Part shown: positions 1-7,439 of the stretch, one piece after another | Position numbering within the stretch: position 1 is the stretch's first letter | How the letters are laid out: each line of letters opens with the position of its first letter | The notes under the pieces: generated by a model | Database searches by the model: none | The model's input: the letters and a program-made list of their open reading frames with translations, nothing else | Told to the model about the DNA's origin: nothing | DNA from: Chloroflexota bacterium | GTDB taxonomy: Bacteria; Chloroflexota; Dehalococcoidia; UBA2979 | Direction: 5' to 3' | NCBI GenBank assembly: GCA_003670735.1 | Contig: QWQU01000009.1 | Coordinates: 1 to 33,779 of the forward strand | DNA: 33,779 nt | Made by a program: the position numbers and the translations under genes

Positions 1-271
1 AGAACGGCAGGCCGATGACGCCTTCAGCGACGTAGAGGGCGGCGGTGGCCATGCCGAGCCAGGTGCCGAAGGTGGCGCCCACGAGCAGGACGGCGAAGGG
101 CTGCATGGTGATGGGGACGGGCGTGAAGGCCGTCGTGATGCTGACTCGAGCAGACGCTGCGATGAAGAGCGATCCGAGGATGACGAGGAGCGCGTTGCGC
201 ACGATGGTGCGCTGCGGGAAGAGCACCTGACTGATGGTCTGGTGACTGCGCGTCGGTGAGGCGATAGCCAT
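1..271 (-). CDS. bioY: BioY family biotin transporter component, N-terminal part
   Basis: This is the first 90 codons of a minus-strand gene that runs off the left edge. BioY proteins are the membrane substrate-binding (S) component of the biotin ECF transporter, or act alone in biotin uptake. The translation opens MAIASPTRSQ, then has a hydrophobic segment (RNALLVILGSLFIAASA) and the family-typical VPITMQPFAVLLVGA, followed by a second membrane segment ending GVIGLPF. The ATG at 271-269 has a GGAGG Shine-Dalgarno at 284-280 (reverse strand), 8 nt upstream. It is divergent from the MOSC gene; the gap holds a perfect 12-bp palindrome (GGGGCGCGCCCC, 333-344) of unknown role. Only the N-terminus is visible, so completeness cannot be judged. 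Confidence 0.85.
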   Translation of the reverse strand, partial: MAIASPTRSHQTISQVLFPQRTIVRNALLVILGSLFIAASARVSITTAFTPVPITMQPFAVLLVGATFGTWLGMATAALYVAEGVIGLPF

Positions 272-419
272 TCGAGAAACCTCCACAGCCCTCGCGCCGT
301 TGTGCGCGTTACGATTGGGCCGCCCTAGATTGGGGGCGCGCCCCTCCTTGGTCAACCGGCCGGGAGCTGGTTTGCGCCCAGTGTTTTGGGGCTTGTGCTC
401 GGTTGGTTGGAGGTTTGGG

Positions 420-947
420 ATGGCTCAGCAGGCGGCAGCTACCTCGAGCCAGTCGGAGCGAGACGTGCCGGGCTCGATCGTGGGGATCTTTACGGCGCCG
501 ACGGCTGGGGCGCCGATGGAGCAGCAGGGGTCGGTGGTGCTGCAGCCGGGGGTGGGGATCGTTGGCGACCGTTATGCGCTGCATACGGGGACGTGGAGTG
601 ATCCTCGCTGGCCGGATCAGGAGCTGACGCTGTTCGAGGCGGAGACGGCCGAGGCGGCGGGGATTGAGCCGGGGTTGGCGCGGCGGAACATCGTGACGCG
701 CGGGATCAGTCTCGAGGGGCTGATCGGGGTGCGGTTCCGGATTGGCGGGGCGGTGGTGGCGGGAGTGCGGGCCTGCACGCCATGTCGCTATATCCAGGAG
801 GTGACGGGCGTCGAGGGGCTGACTCGAGCGCTGCATTCGTTCAAGGGCGGGTTGCGCTGCCGGGTGCTCGAGGCGGGCAAGGTGCGGCTGGGCGATGTGA
901 TTGAGGTGCTGGGGCTTGAGCCGGAGACCGAGGCGACCTCGGGGTAG
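420..947 (+). CDS. MOSC domain-containing protein
   Basis: A 175-residue single-domain MOSC protein. MOSC domains are the sulfur-carrier-like domain of molybdenum cofactor sulfurases and the YiiM/mARC group; small stand-alone versions have mostly undefined substrates. Family features seen here are GDRYAL near the N-terminus, DQELTLFEAET, RRNIVTRGI, a VG/GV-rich strand region, and the conserved cysteine context ACTPCRY. An open frame extends upstream to 300, but the ATG at 420 has an upstream GGAGG with 6-nt spacing and the preceding translation is arginine/proline-rich and not family-like, so I start at 420. It is followed by an intergenic repeat and then the Nudix gene on the same strand. 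No molybdenum cofactor genes are nearby, so its partner is unknown. Confidence 0.85.
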   Translation: MAQQAAATSSQSERDVPGSIVGIFTAPTAGAPMEQQGSVVLQPGVGIVGDRYALHTGTWSDPRWPDQELTLFEAETAEAAGIEPGLARRNIVTRGISLEGLIGVRFRIGGAVVAGVRACTPCRYIQEVTGVEGLTRALHSFKGGLRCRVLEAGKVRLGDVIEVLGLEPETEATSG

Positions 948-960
948 TGCGTGTGGCCGC

Positions 961-1108
961 CGTCGGACGGCTCGGCTTGCGCCGAGGCCGGGGCGCGGGC
1001 GGCGTTGCCGCTTGTCGCGCCCGGACAGTATTTCGCCCACCCTCCCGCCCTTGAGCGGGGCTCCGCCCCGCGACCCCGCTGGGGCTTTGCCCCAGACCCC
1101 TCCCGGAA
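961..1108 (+). repeat. Composite intergenic repeat, copy 1
   Basis: First of five related GC-rich intergenic elements. It begins with GTCGGACGGCTCGGCT and a hairpin (CTCGGC-ttgc-GCCGAG), continues through a variable GGGCGGC-rich part, then the conserved stretch CGGACAGTATTTCGCCCACC, and ends in short hairpins of the form GGGGC-TTTG-CCCC. It fills most of the gap between the MOSC and Nudix genes. Confidence 0.8.
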
Positions 1109-1162
1109 TCCAGGCCGCGGATACCTCGAAATACGCGTCATCTCGAGAGAGCGAGGCTGCGT

Positions 1163-1786
1163 GTGACCTCGGACGTTCGGATTGAGAAGGTCGCGGCGTT
1201 TATCACTCGCGATGTCGAGGTAGGTGGGGTGTGGCAGCGAGAGCTGCTGGTGTTTCGGCATGCGAATCCGTTGGCGGGGGTGCAGGTGCCGGCGGGGACC
1301 GTTGATCCGCCTGAGTCGCCGCTCGCTGCGGTGATGCGGGAGGTGGCTGAGGAGGCGGGGCTGCTCGAGGTCGAGGTAGTCGGCGAGCCGGTGTTGGCAC
1401 GGCTCGAGCTGCTCGACGCGGAGTGGTACCTGACGTTGCACGGCGAGGGGCGCGCGATGCTGAGTGAGCACGACCTGGCGAGTCCGGTGGTGACGATTGT
1501 GCGGCGAGATGGCGATCGGGTGCTGCTCGGCGGTTCGAATCCTGATGGCTCGGCGGTGGAGTGGTGGGCGTCGGCCAGTGCGGTGACTCGCGACCTGCGG
1601 CGCTGGCTGTTTCATCTGCGCGCGACCGGGGATGTGCTCGATAGCTGGTCACGGGCGTTCGATCGGACGGAGCCGTGGTCGTTCTACTGGGTCGCCCTCG
1701 ATGCGCCGAGTCCGCTCGTGGGTGTGCAGTTCGGGTGGTTCGAGGAGATGCGCGAGCGGCTGGTTGCCGGGCGTGATGGCTCGTGA
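1163..1786 (+). CDS. Nudix hydrolase
   Basis: A 207-residue Nudix-fold hydrolase, expected to cleave a nucleoside diphosphate linked to another moiety using a divalent metal bound by the Nudix box. The box is complete: G-x5-E-x7-REVAEEAGL at about residues 46-68, with all catalytic glutamates present. The C-terminal third (WSRAFDRTEPWSFYWVAL) is longer than in minimal MutT proteins and may shape substrate choice; the substrate cannot be inferred. The start is a GTG at 1163 with a weak purine-rich stretch upstream. The valS promoter and leader begin inside or just beyond its 3' end, so it probably shares no simple operon with valS. Confidence 0.85.
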   Translation: MTSDVRIEKVAAFITRDVEVGGVWQRELLVFRHANPLAGVQVPAGTVDPPESPLAAVMREVAEEAGLLEVEVVGEPVLARLELLDAEWYLTLHGEGRAMLSEHDLASPVVTIVRRDGDRVLLGGSNPDGSAVEWWASASAVTRDLRRWLFHLRATGDVLDSWSRAFDRTEPWSFYWVALDAPSPLVGVQFGWFEEMRERLVAGRDGS

Positions 1787-1793
1787 CTACCAT
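1764..1793 (+). promoter_or_regulatory. Candidate promoter for the valS leader
   Basis: TTGCCG (1764-1769), an 18-nt spacer and TACCAT (1788-1793) resemble a sigma-70 promoter overlapping the end of the Nudix gene. Transcription starting about 7 nt after the -10 would begin at or next to the ATG of the leader peptide at 1801. Each hexamer matches consensus only partly. Confidence 0.45.
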
Positions 1794-1800
1794 CGAGGTG

Positions 1801-1836
1801 ATGACGGTATCTGTAGTAGTACGACGCGGCGGCTAG
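1801..1836 (+). CDS. Valine-rich leader peptide of valS (putative attenuator)
   Basis: An 11-codon open frame, MTVSVVVRRGG, ending in TAG at 1834-1836. Four of the 11 residues are valine and all four use GTA, including three consecutive GTA codons at 1813-1821; GTA is uncommon in the surrounding genes, which favour GTG and GTC. It lies between a candidate promoter and a rho-independent terminator, directly upstream of valyl-tRNA synthetase. By analogy with classical amino-acid leader peptides, ribosome stalling at the valine codons when charged tRNA-Val is scarce would allow read-through into valS. The ATG would be at the 5' end of the transcript, as in leaderless trp leaders; the GAGGTG just before it is too close to act as a normal Shine-Dalgarno. 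Function is inferred from position and codon content. Confidence 0.6.
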   Translation: MTVSVVVRRGG

Positions 1837-1839
1837 CAG

Positions 1840-1897
1840 CCTCGAAACGTTTGAGGTGTGCGAGTCGCCAGTGCCCCGCCTAGCGGGGTTTTTCTTT
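1840..1897 (+). terminator. Attenuator-type terminator upstream of valS
   Basis: Two hairpins lie in tandem. The first (1840-1856) pairs CCTCGAA with TTTGAGG across a 3-nt loop. The second is a rho-independent terminator: CCCCGC (1874-1879), loop CTA, GCGGGG (1883-1888), then TTTTTCTTT (1889-1897). The segment GGCGGCT (1828-1834) at the end of the leader reading frame can pair with AGTCGCC (1863-1869), and GGCGG (1828-1832) can also pair with CCGCC (1876-1880) in the terminator arm, so alternative folds are possible. Since similar palindrome-plus-terminator pairs end other genes here, it could also simply terminate the Nudix gene. Confidence 0.75.
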
Positions 1898-1915
1898 GCT
1901 CGTGAGGACAGTGCG

Positions 1916-4654
1916 ATGACAACTGATACGGACAGCCAGCAGCCGACGGAGATGGCGACGGCGTATGAGCCCGCCTCGGTGGAGGAGGCGCTGTACACGT
2001 GGTGGGAGGCGAACGGGTACTTCCAGCCGTCGGGCAGTGGGAAGCCGTTCACGATCATCATGCCGCCGCCGAATGTGACGGGTGAGCTGCACGTCGGGCA
2101 CGCGCTGACGGTGTCGGTGGAGGACCTGCTGATCCGGTGGCACCGGATGCTGGGCGACGACACGCTCTGGCTGCCGGGCGTGGACCACGCGGCGATCGCG
2201 GTGCAGAACGTGGTCGAACGCGAGCTGCGGCGCGAGGGGATCGAGCGGCGCGAGATCGGTCGCGAGGAGTTCCTGAATCGCGTGTGGCAGTGGGTGGAGC
2301 GCACGCGCTCTGCGATCTCGCGGCAGCATCGACGGCTTGGTGCTTCGGCGGACTGGTCGCGCGAGCGGTTCACGATGGATGACGTGCCGCAGCAGGCGGT
2401 GCGGCAGACGTTCGTGCGATTGCACCAGGACGGACTGATCTATCGCGGGGTGCGCCTCGTGAACTGGTGCGTTGATTGCGGGACTGCGATCTCGGACCTC
2501 GAAGTTGAGCATGAGGATGAGGCGGGCTCGTTCTGGTACGTGCGCTATCCGGTGGTCGATGATCGGGATCAGCCGACGAGCGAGTACATCGTGATCGCGA
2601 CGACGCGGCCGGAGACGATTCCGGCTGACGCGGCGGTGGCGGTGCATCCGGAGGATCCTCGATACAGCGCGCTGATCGGCAAGCGGGTGCAGGTGCCGTC
2701 GAGCGATCGCGTGATTCCGATCATCGCGGATACGGCGGTGAGCATTGAAGGCGGATCGGGCGCGCTGAAGGTGACGCCGGGTCACGACCCGGTGGACTTC
2801 GAGATTGGGCAGCGGCACTCGCTGCCGATTCACACGGTGATCGGCTTCGACGGGAAGATGACGGCGGACGCCGGCGTGTACGAAGGCCTCGAACGATTCG
2901 AGGCGCGCACGAAGATCGTTGCGGACATCGAGGCGCGTGGTCTGCTCGAGAAGGTCGATCCGTACACGCACTCGATTGGGCACTGCCAGCGATCAGGGAC
3001 GATCGTGGAGCCGCTGTTGTCGGAGCAGTGGTTTGTGCGCGTGCGCCCTGAGGCGGGCTCGAACCAATACGACCTGGCCGGTGCTGCGATCGCGGCGGTC
3101 GAGGACGGTCGCATTCGGTTCATGCCGGAGCGCTTCGAGCGCACGTACATGCACTGGATGGAGAACATTCGCGACTGGACGATCTCACGGCAGATCTGGT
3201 GGGGGCACCGCATCCCGGTTTGGTACTGCGATGACTGCGGCGCGACGACGCTGCCGAGTCTCGACGATGTGATGGTCGATCCGACTGCATGCAGCGCGTG
3301 TGCATCCTCGAACGTGCGTCAGGACGAGGACACGCTCGACACGTGGTTCTCCTCGGGATTGTGGCCGCACTCGACGCTTGGTTGGCCGAACGCGGGCGCG
3401 CCTGACTTGAAGTACTACCCGACCAATGTGATGGAGACCGGGTACGACATCATCTTCTTCTGGGTGGCACGCATGATCATGCTGTCGCTCTACAACATGA
3501 ACGGCGTGGTGCCGTTCGAGACGGTGTACCTGCACGGCCTGGTGCGCGCGCCCGATGGACAGAAGATGTCGAAGTCGAAGGGCAACACCGTTGACCCGCT
3601 GCAGTCGATCGCGATGTATGGCACGGACGCGCTGCGCTATGCACTGATCTCGAGCACGTCGCCCGGGAATGATCAGCGGATCACTGATCAGCGACTCGAG
3701 GCGGGGCGCAACTTCGCGAACAAGCTGTGGAATGCATCGCGGTTCGTGATCTCGATGGTGCAGGGTATCGAGGATTTGGCCGACGACGACCTCGATGTGC
3801 CTGCGGCGGGTGCAGACATTCCGCTCGAGGATCGCTGGATCCTGTCGCGCACGGAGCACGTGGCGGCGAGCGTTGGTGATCTGCTCGAGAAGTTCGAACT
3901 TGGTGAAGCAGTGCGTCAGCTGCGCGACTTCTTCTGGGAGGAGTTCGCGGACTGGTACATCGAGGCGGCGAAGGTGCGTGTGCGTGAAGGCGACCGCACG
4001 CCGCTGCCGGTGCTGGTGCATGTGCTCGACCGCACGTTGCGGATGCTGCATCCCTCAATGCCGTACGTGACGGAGGAGATCTGGCAGCGACTCGTGTCGG
4101 TGCGTCCGGATCCGGCAGGTGCGCCTGCGCTGATCGTGGCGGCGTATCCGATCGCGGAGGAGGCGCGCTTCGACGATGCAGCGGAGCGCGAGTTCGCGGC
4201 GCTGCAGGACTTCGTGCGCGGCATTCGCAATGTGCGCGCGGAGAAGCGCGTCGAGGCGGCGAAGTGGGTGGAGTCGTACATCGTGGCCGGCGAGGTCGCT
4301 CCTGCGGCACAGGCATGGGCCGGCGCTATCGAGCAGCTCGCGCGGACTCGACCGTTGCATGTCGTGGTGACGGCCGATGAGGCGCCCTCGGAGGGTGTCG
4401 TGACGGCGGTGCTGCCGGTGGGGCGCGTGGTACTGCCACTCGGCGGGATGGTTGACGCGGCTGCGGAGCGCGTGCGGCTGGGCAAACAGATCTCGGAGGC
4501 TGAGGGTGTGGTGTCCTCGCTCGAGGCGAAGCTGGGGGATGCGAACTTCGCGTCTCGGGCGCCTGCGGCGATCGTGGCTAAGGAGCAGGAGCGGCTCGAT
4601 ACCGCTCGTGGTCGCCTCGAGGGTTTGCGGGAGTCGCTGGCCGAGCTGGCTTAG
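1916..4654 (+). CDS. valS: Valyl-tRNA synthetase
   Basis: A 912-residue class I aminoacyl-tRNA synthetase that charges tRNA-Val. The HIGH-type motif is HVGH at residues 59-62 within PPNVTGELHVGHAL, and KMSKS is intact at 550-554. Between them are the CP1 editing domain (ATTRPETIPADAAVAVHP) and zinc-binding-like cysteines (CDDCG, CSAC). The anticodon-binding domain follows, and the protein ends in the C-terminal coiled coil typical of ValRS (RLGKQISEAEGVVSSLEAKL). Length fits the bacterial family. The frame is open from 1856, but the ATG at 1916 has GAGGA 7 nt upstream and follows the leader terminator directly, so I use 1916. Expression is probably attenuated by the valine-rich leader. A strong terminator follows. 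Confidence 0.97.
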   Translation: MTTDTDSQQPTEMATAYEPASVEEALYTWWEANGYFQPSGSGKPFTIIMPPPNVTGELHVGHALTVSVEDLLIRWHRMLGDDTLWLPGVDHAAIAVQNVVERELRREGIERREIGREEFLNRVWQWVERTRSAISRQHRRLGASADWSRERFTMDDVPQQAVRQTFVRLHQDGLIYRGVRLVNWCVDCGTAISDLEVEHEDEAGSFWYVRYPVVDDRDQPTSEYIVIATTRPETIPADAAVAVHPEDPRYSALIGKRVQVPSSDRVIPIIADTAVSIEGGSGALKVTPGHDPVDFEIGQRHSLPIHTVIGFDGKMTADAGVYEGLERFEARTKIVADIEARGLLEKVDPYTHSIGHCQRSGTIVEPLLSEQWFVRVRPEAGSNQYDLAGAAIAAVEDGRIRFMPERFERTYMHWMENIRDWTISRQIWWGHRIPVWYCDDCGATTLPSLDDVMVDPTACSACASSNVRQDEDTLDTWFSSGLWPHSTLGWPNAGAPDLKYYPTNVMETGYDIIFFWVARMIMLSLYNMNGVVPFETVYLHGLVRAPDGQKMSKSKGNTVDPLQSIAMYGTDALRYALISSTSPGNDQRITDQRLEAGRNFANKLWNASRFVISMVQGIEDLADDDLDVPAAGADIPLEDRWILSRTEHVAASVGDLLEKFELGEAVRQLRDFFWEEFADWYIEAAKVRVREGDRTPLPVLVHVLDRTLRMLHPSMPYVTEEIWQRLVSVRPDPAGAPALIVAAYPIAEEARFDDAAEREFAALQDFVRGIRNVRAEKRVEAAKWVESYIVAGEVAPAAQAWAGAIEQLARTRPLHVVVTADEAPSEGVVTAVLPVGRVVLPLGGMVDAAAERVRLGKQISEAEGVVSSLEAKLGDANFASRAPAAIVAKEQERLDTARGRLEGLRESLAELA

Positions 4655-4683
4655 CGAGTCGACCTCGATGGTTGGTGTTGTGG

Positions 4684-4713
4684 CGAGGCCCCGCGTGAGC
4701 GGGGCCTCGTTTT
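4684..4713 (+). terminator. Rho-independent terminator after valS
   Basis: An 11-bp perfect stem, CGAGGCCCCGC (4684-4694) and GCGGGGCCTCG (4699-4709), with loop GTGA and TTTT at 4710-4713. It lies between convergent valS and tspO; the minus-strand side lacks a clear T run. Confidence 0.9.
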
Positions 4714-4742
4714 GTGTGTGGCTAGTCGGGGTCGGAGCTGGG

Positions 4743-5246
4743 TTAGCGGTTCTTCAGGTACAGGGCCGTGTTGAGGGCCGTGGCGAAGGTGGTCCAGGCG
4801 AGGTAAGGGAGGAGGAGGGCGGCGGCGAGGGGGCGGACTCGATAGAAGCTGCGGATGGTGGCGGTGATGGCGACGAGCATCGAGAGGATGACGGCGAGGG
4901 CGAGGTCGATGCGCCTGGCGCCGAAGAAGATCGGGGACCAGGCGGCGTTGAGGCCAAGCTGGGCGGCGTAGATGGCGAGGGCTCGCTTCGTGTCATTCGA
5001 GGCGGGGGCGCCGGATGGGGTGCGGTCGGCGCGGTAGACGAGCCAGGCGGCGGTGCCCATGAGGGCGTAGAGGGCGGTCCAGACGGGGCCGAAGATCCAC
5101 GGGGGCGGGTTCCACTCGGGCTTGTCGAGGGTGCGGTACCAGCCGTTGACCGAATTACTCGTGAACCAGGCGCCAATGGCGCCGCCAAGGTTTGGCAGCA
5201 GGATCGACAGGCCCAGGGCGGCGGCGTCGCGGCGGGTGATTGGCAT
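4743..5246 (-). CDS. TspO/MBR family tryptophan-rich membrane protein
   Basis: A 167-residue protein of the TspO/MBR (tryptophan-rich sensory protein, translocator protein) family, which binds porphyrins and related ligands in the membrane. Five hydrophobic segments fit the family fold. Diagnostic stretches are DKPEWNPPPWIFGPVWTALY at about residues 41-60 and LGLNAAWSPIFFGARR, with many conserved tryptophans. The length is close to the family norm of about 160. The start ATG at 5246 gives an N-terminus leading straight into the first membrane segment; no strong Shine-Dalgarno is visible. It converges on valS and is divergent from the DUF486 gene. Its ligand and role here are unknown. Confidence 0.9.
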   Translation of the reverse strand: MPITRRDAAALGLSILLPNLGGAIGAWFTSNSVNGWYRTLDKPEWNPPPWIFGPVWTALYALMGTAAWLVYRADRTPSGAPASNDTKRALAIYAAQLGLNAAWSPIFFGARRIDLALAVILSMLVAITATIRSFYRVRPLAAALLLPYLAWTTFATALNTALYLKNR

Positions 5247-5394
5247 GGAACCAGTGTCAGCGGGGCGGCAAGGCGGGTGTTGAGGCGATCTCGATACCTC
5301 CGGCGGGGTGTGACCTCTATCTCATCGGGGGCTGGAGGCGGAATCTCTGGGCGGGCACTCGGGGTGCCTCGAGGGATGCGTTGGGGAGGGCTCG

Positions 5395-5730
5395 ATGGCG
5401 ACGGTGGCGTTGTTGGTGGTCTCGAACACGTTCATGACGTTCGCCTGGTACGGGCATCTGAAGCATGGGAGCTGGCCGCTGTGGCTCGCGATCTTCGTGA
5501 GCTGGGGGATCGCGCTGGGGGAGTACTGCTTCCAGGTGCCGGCGAACCGGCTGGGGTACGGTCAGTTCACCGGTTATCAGCTGAAGATCATCCAGGAGGC
5601 GATCACGCTGGTCGTGTTCGTGGGATTCGCGGCGTTCTACCTCGGCGAGCCGCTGCGGTGGAACTACGTGGGGTCGTTCGCGTGCATCCTAGGCGCGGTG
5701 GTGTTTGCGTTCTGGGGGCGGGCTTCGTAG
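5395..5730 (+). CDS. DUF486 (DMT-superfamily) small membrane protein
   Basis: A 111-residue integral membrane protein with four predicted helices. It matches the DUF486 family, part of the drug/metabolite transporter superfamily, in signature stretches NTFMTFAWYGHLK, VSWGIALGEYCFQVPANR and QLKIIQEAITLVVF. The family's substrate is not established. The ATG at 5395 has GGGAGG upstream. The 148-bp gap to tspO is divergent and should contain both promoters, but I see no convincing hexamers. It is followed by the nuo promoter region on the same strand. Confidence 0.88.
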   Translation: MATVALLVVSNTFMTFAWYGHLKHGSWPLWLAIFVSWGIALGEYCFQVPANRLGYGQFTGYQLKIIQEAITLVVFVGFAAFYLGEPLRWNYVGSFACILGAVVFAFWGRAS

Positions 5731-5813
5731 CACATGCGAGCGTGCTCGAGAGATGCGTTTCGTGGTTGCTGGGGCCGCGATCGCAGGCCGTCCGTGCGGC
5801 ATTTCACGATTCG

Positions 5814-5842
5814 TTGACACTCACTAGAGGCGCTGCTACGGT
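5814..5842 (+). promoter_or_regulatory. Sigma-70-type promoter of the nuo operon
   Basis: A perfect -35 TTGACA (5814-5819), an ideal 17-nt spacer and a -10 TACGGT (5837-5842). It lies about 75 nt upstream of nuoA, so the operon has a conventional 5' leader rather than a leaderless start. Confidence 0.75.
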
Positions 5843-5918
5843 CAGTCCCGACTGAGCCAAGCGCAGGTTTGCGCTGGTTTCGCAGCCGTGTGCATAGGCA
5901 TTTGAAGGTACGGGGCGC

Positions 5919-6293
5919 GTGGAACACCTGGACCAACTGTTCGGGAACTACATCGCGGTGTTCCTCGCCACGATCGCCGGTTTCATCCTCGTTATCTCGG
6001 CGCTGGTCGGTAACCGACTGCTCGCACCGTTCTCGCAGGAGCGCTCCAAGGGCACCTCGTACGAGTGTGGCATGCTGCCGATCAAGCGCGCCCAGACGAA
6101 CGTGGGCATGCGCTTCTACCTGTACGCAATCCTGTTCATCATCTTCGACGTCGAGGCGGTCTTCATCTTCCCGTGGGCGCTCTCCTTCGTGGCCATTGGC
6201 CCGATGGCGTACTACGAGATGGTCCTGTTCGTCGGCATCCTTGCCGCCGGGCTCGCCTACGCGTGGAAGAAGGGAGCCCTGCGATGGCAGTAA
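5919..6293 (+). CDS. nuoA: NADH-quinone oxidoreductase subunit A
   Basis: A 124-residue membrane subunit of respiratory complex I with three helices. The conserved quinone-site loop is [13 protein letters not shown], followed by [20 protein letters not shown] with the family's acidic residues. It starts with GTG at 5919, preceded by GAAGG with about 10-nt spacing, and is the first gene of an 11-gene operon behind the TTGACA promoter. Its stop overlaps the nuoB start by 10 nt, so the two are translationally coupled. Confidence 0.95.
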   Translation: MEHLDQLFGNYIAVFLATIAGFILVISALVGNRLLAPFSQERSKGTSYECGMLPIKRAQTNVGMRFYLYAILFIIFDVEAVFIFPWALSFVAIGPMAYYEMVLFVGILAAGLAYAWKKGALRWQ

Positions 6294-6913
6294 ACGTCAC
6301 TGAGACGGGCGTACCTGACGCTCCGGTCGTTGCTCCTGAGTCCCCGGCGATGCCGGGTGGCTTCCCGAGCCCGTTGCCGCTGGAGCACCCGAACGAGGCG
6401 GCTCGGCTGACCCCTGTTGAGGTCGTGCCGGGCAAGGCGCTGTACCGCGCGGTGCTCCCGGGCATCCTGCAGGTACCGGCGGACCTCGTGATTGCCGCTT
6501 CGCGGAAGTCGTCGCTCTGGCCGATGACGTTCGGCCTGGCGTGCTGCGCGATCGAGATGATCGCGACCTACATGTCCCACTACGACCTCGACCGTTTCGG
6601 GATTGTGCCGTGGCCGTCGCCGCGCCAGTCCGACGTGATGATCGTGGCCGGCACCGTGACCAAGAAGATGGCCCCAGCGGTGAAGCTCCTGTACGAACAG
6701 ATGCCGAACCCCAAGTGGGTGATCTCGATGGGCGCGTGCGCCACCAACGGCGGCCCGTACACGCGGTACGACCGCGTGGTGCAGGGCGTCGACAAGCTGA
6801 TTCCGGTCGACGTGTACGTGCCTGGCTGCCCGCCGCGCCCCGAGGCGCTGCTGGATGGCTTCCTGGCACTGCAGGAAAAGATCATGGAAGAGCGGGCGGC
6901 GACCGGACGATGA
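6284..6913 (+). CDS. nuoB: NADH-quinone oxidoreductase subunit B
   Basis: A 209-residue peripheral subunit that carries cluster N2, the last 4Fe-4S centre before quinone. The ligand motifs are all present: the tandem cysteines in [18 protein letters not shown], and [14 protein letters not shown]. An upstream extension of the frame overlaps nuoA and is rejected: the ATG at 6284 has GGGAG upstream and gives MAVNVTETG. The N-terminal 50 residues are proline-rich and poorly conserved, as is common. The gene overlaps nuoA at its start and nuoC (ATGA) at its end. Confidence 0.96.
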   Translation: MAVNVTETGVPDAPVVAPESPAMPGGFPSPLPLEHPNEAARLTPVEVVPGKALYRAVLPGILQVPADLVIAASRKSSLWPMTFGLACCAIEMIATYMSHYDLDRFGIVPWPSPRQSDVMIVAGTVTKKMAPAVKLLYEQMPNPKWVISMGACATNGGPYTRYDRVVQGVDKLIPVDVYVPGCPPRPEALLDGFLALQEKIMEERAATGR

Positions 6914-7437
6914 CGACCGAAGGCGCGGCGCCGGAGCGAACGCTTTCCGGCACGATCTGGTCCGAAGTGGATCGTGCGCTCTCGGGCATCACTGCCTCCG
7001 CGGAGCGTGCTGTCCTCGATGTGATCGTGACGATTCCGCGCGATGAGGTGATTCGCGGGCTGAAGGCGCTGAAGGCTGATGAGGCCCTAGCGTTCGACTA
7101 CCTGCGCTGCCTGACCTGCGTCGACAACGAGGCGGACGGCATGGACGTCGTCTATCACCTCTACTCGACGGAGAAGCGTCACAACGTGACGGTGAAGGTG
7201 CACCTCGAAGCAAACGACCTGTTCGTGGACACGGCGACCACGGTGTGGCGTGCGGCGAACTGGTACGAGCGTGAAGCGGCCGAGATGTTCGGTGTGCGCT
7301 TCCGCGGTCATCCCGATCCTCGGACGCTGCTGATGCCCGAGGACATGACTGACACGTTCCCGCTGCGGAAAGACCACCCCCTGGCGGAGATCGAAGTGCT
7401 GCAGGGCGAGGGCATCGCCTGGGGCGTGGAGGAATAG
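6910..7437 (+). CDS. nuoC: NADH-quinone oxidoreductase subunit C
   Basis: A 175-residue peripheral arm subunit (30-kDa subunit family) that packs against NuoD at the quinone module. The diagnostic C-terminal motif is [19 protein letters not shown] followed by [19 protein letters not shown]. NuoC and NuoD are separate genes here, unlike the fused form of E. coli. The frame is open further upstream, but the ATG at 6910 overlaps the nuoB stop in the ATGA arrangement used repeatedly in this operon. NuoD begins 2 nt after its stop. Confidence 0.95.
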   Translation: MTTEGAAPERTLSGTIWSEVDRALSGITASAERAVLDVIVTIPRDEVIRGLKALKADEALAFDYLRCLTCVDNEADGMDVVYHLYSTEKRHNVTVKVHLEANDLFVDTATTVWRAANWYEREAAEMFGVRFRGHPDPRTLLMPEDMTDTFPLRKDHPLAEIEVLQGEGIAWGVEE

Positions 7438-7439
7438 CG

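Noticed and set aside
948-1162. tRNA or structured RNA gene in the GC-rich gaps
   Set aside because: The hairpins belong to the five-copy repeat; no cloverleaf or conserved tRNA arms were found in any gap.
1787-1915. T-box riboswitch upstream of valS
   Set aside because: A tRNA synthetase with a leader terminator invites a T-box, but the T-box antiterminator motif (TGGNACCGCG) and the long specifier stem are absent in this 130-nt region.
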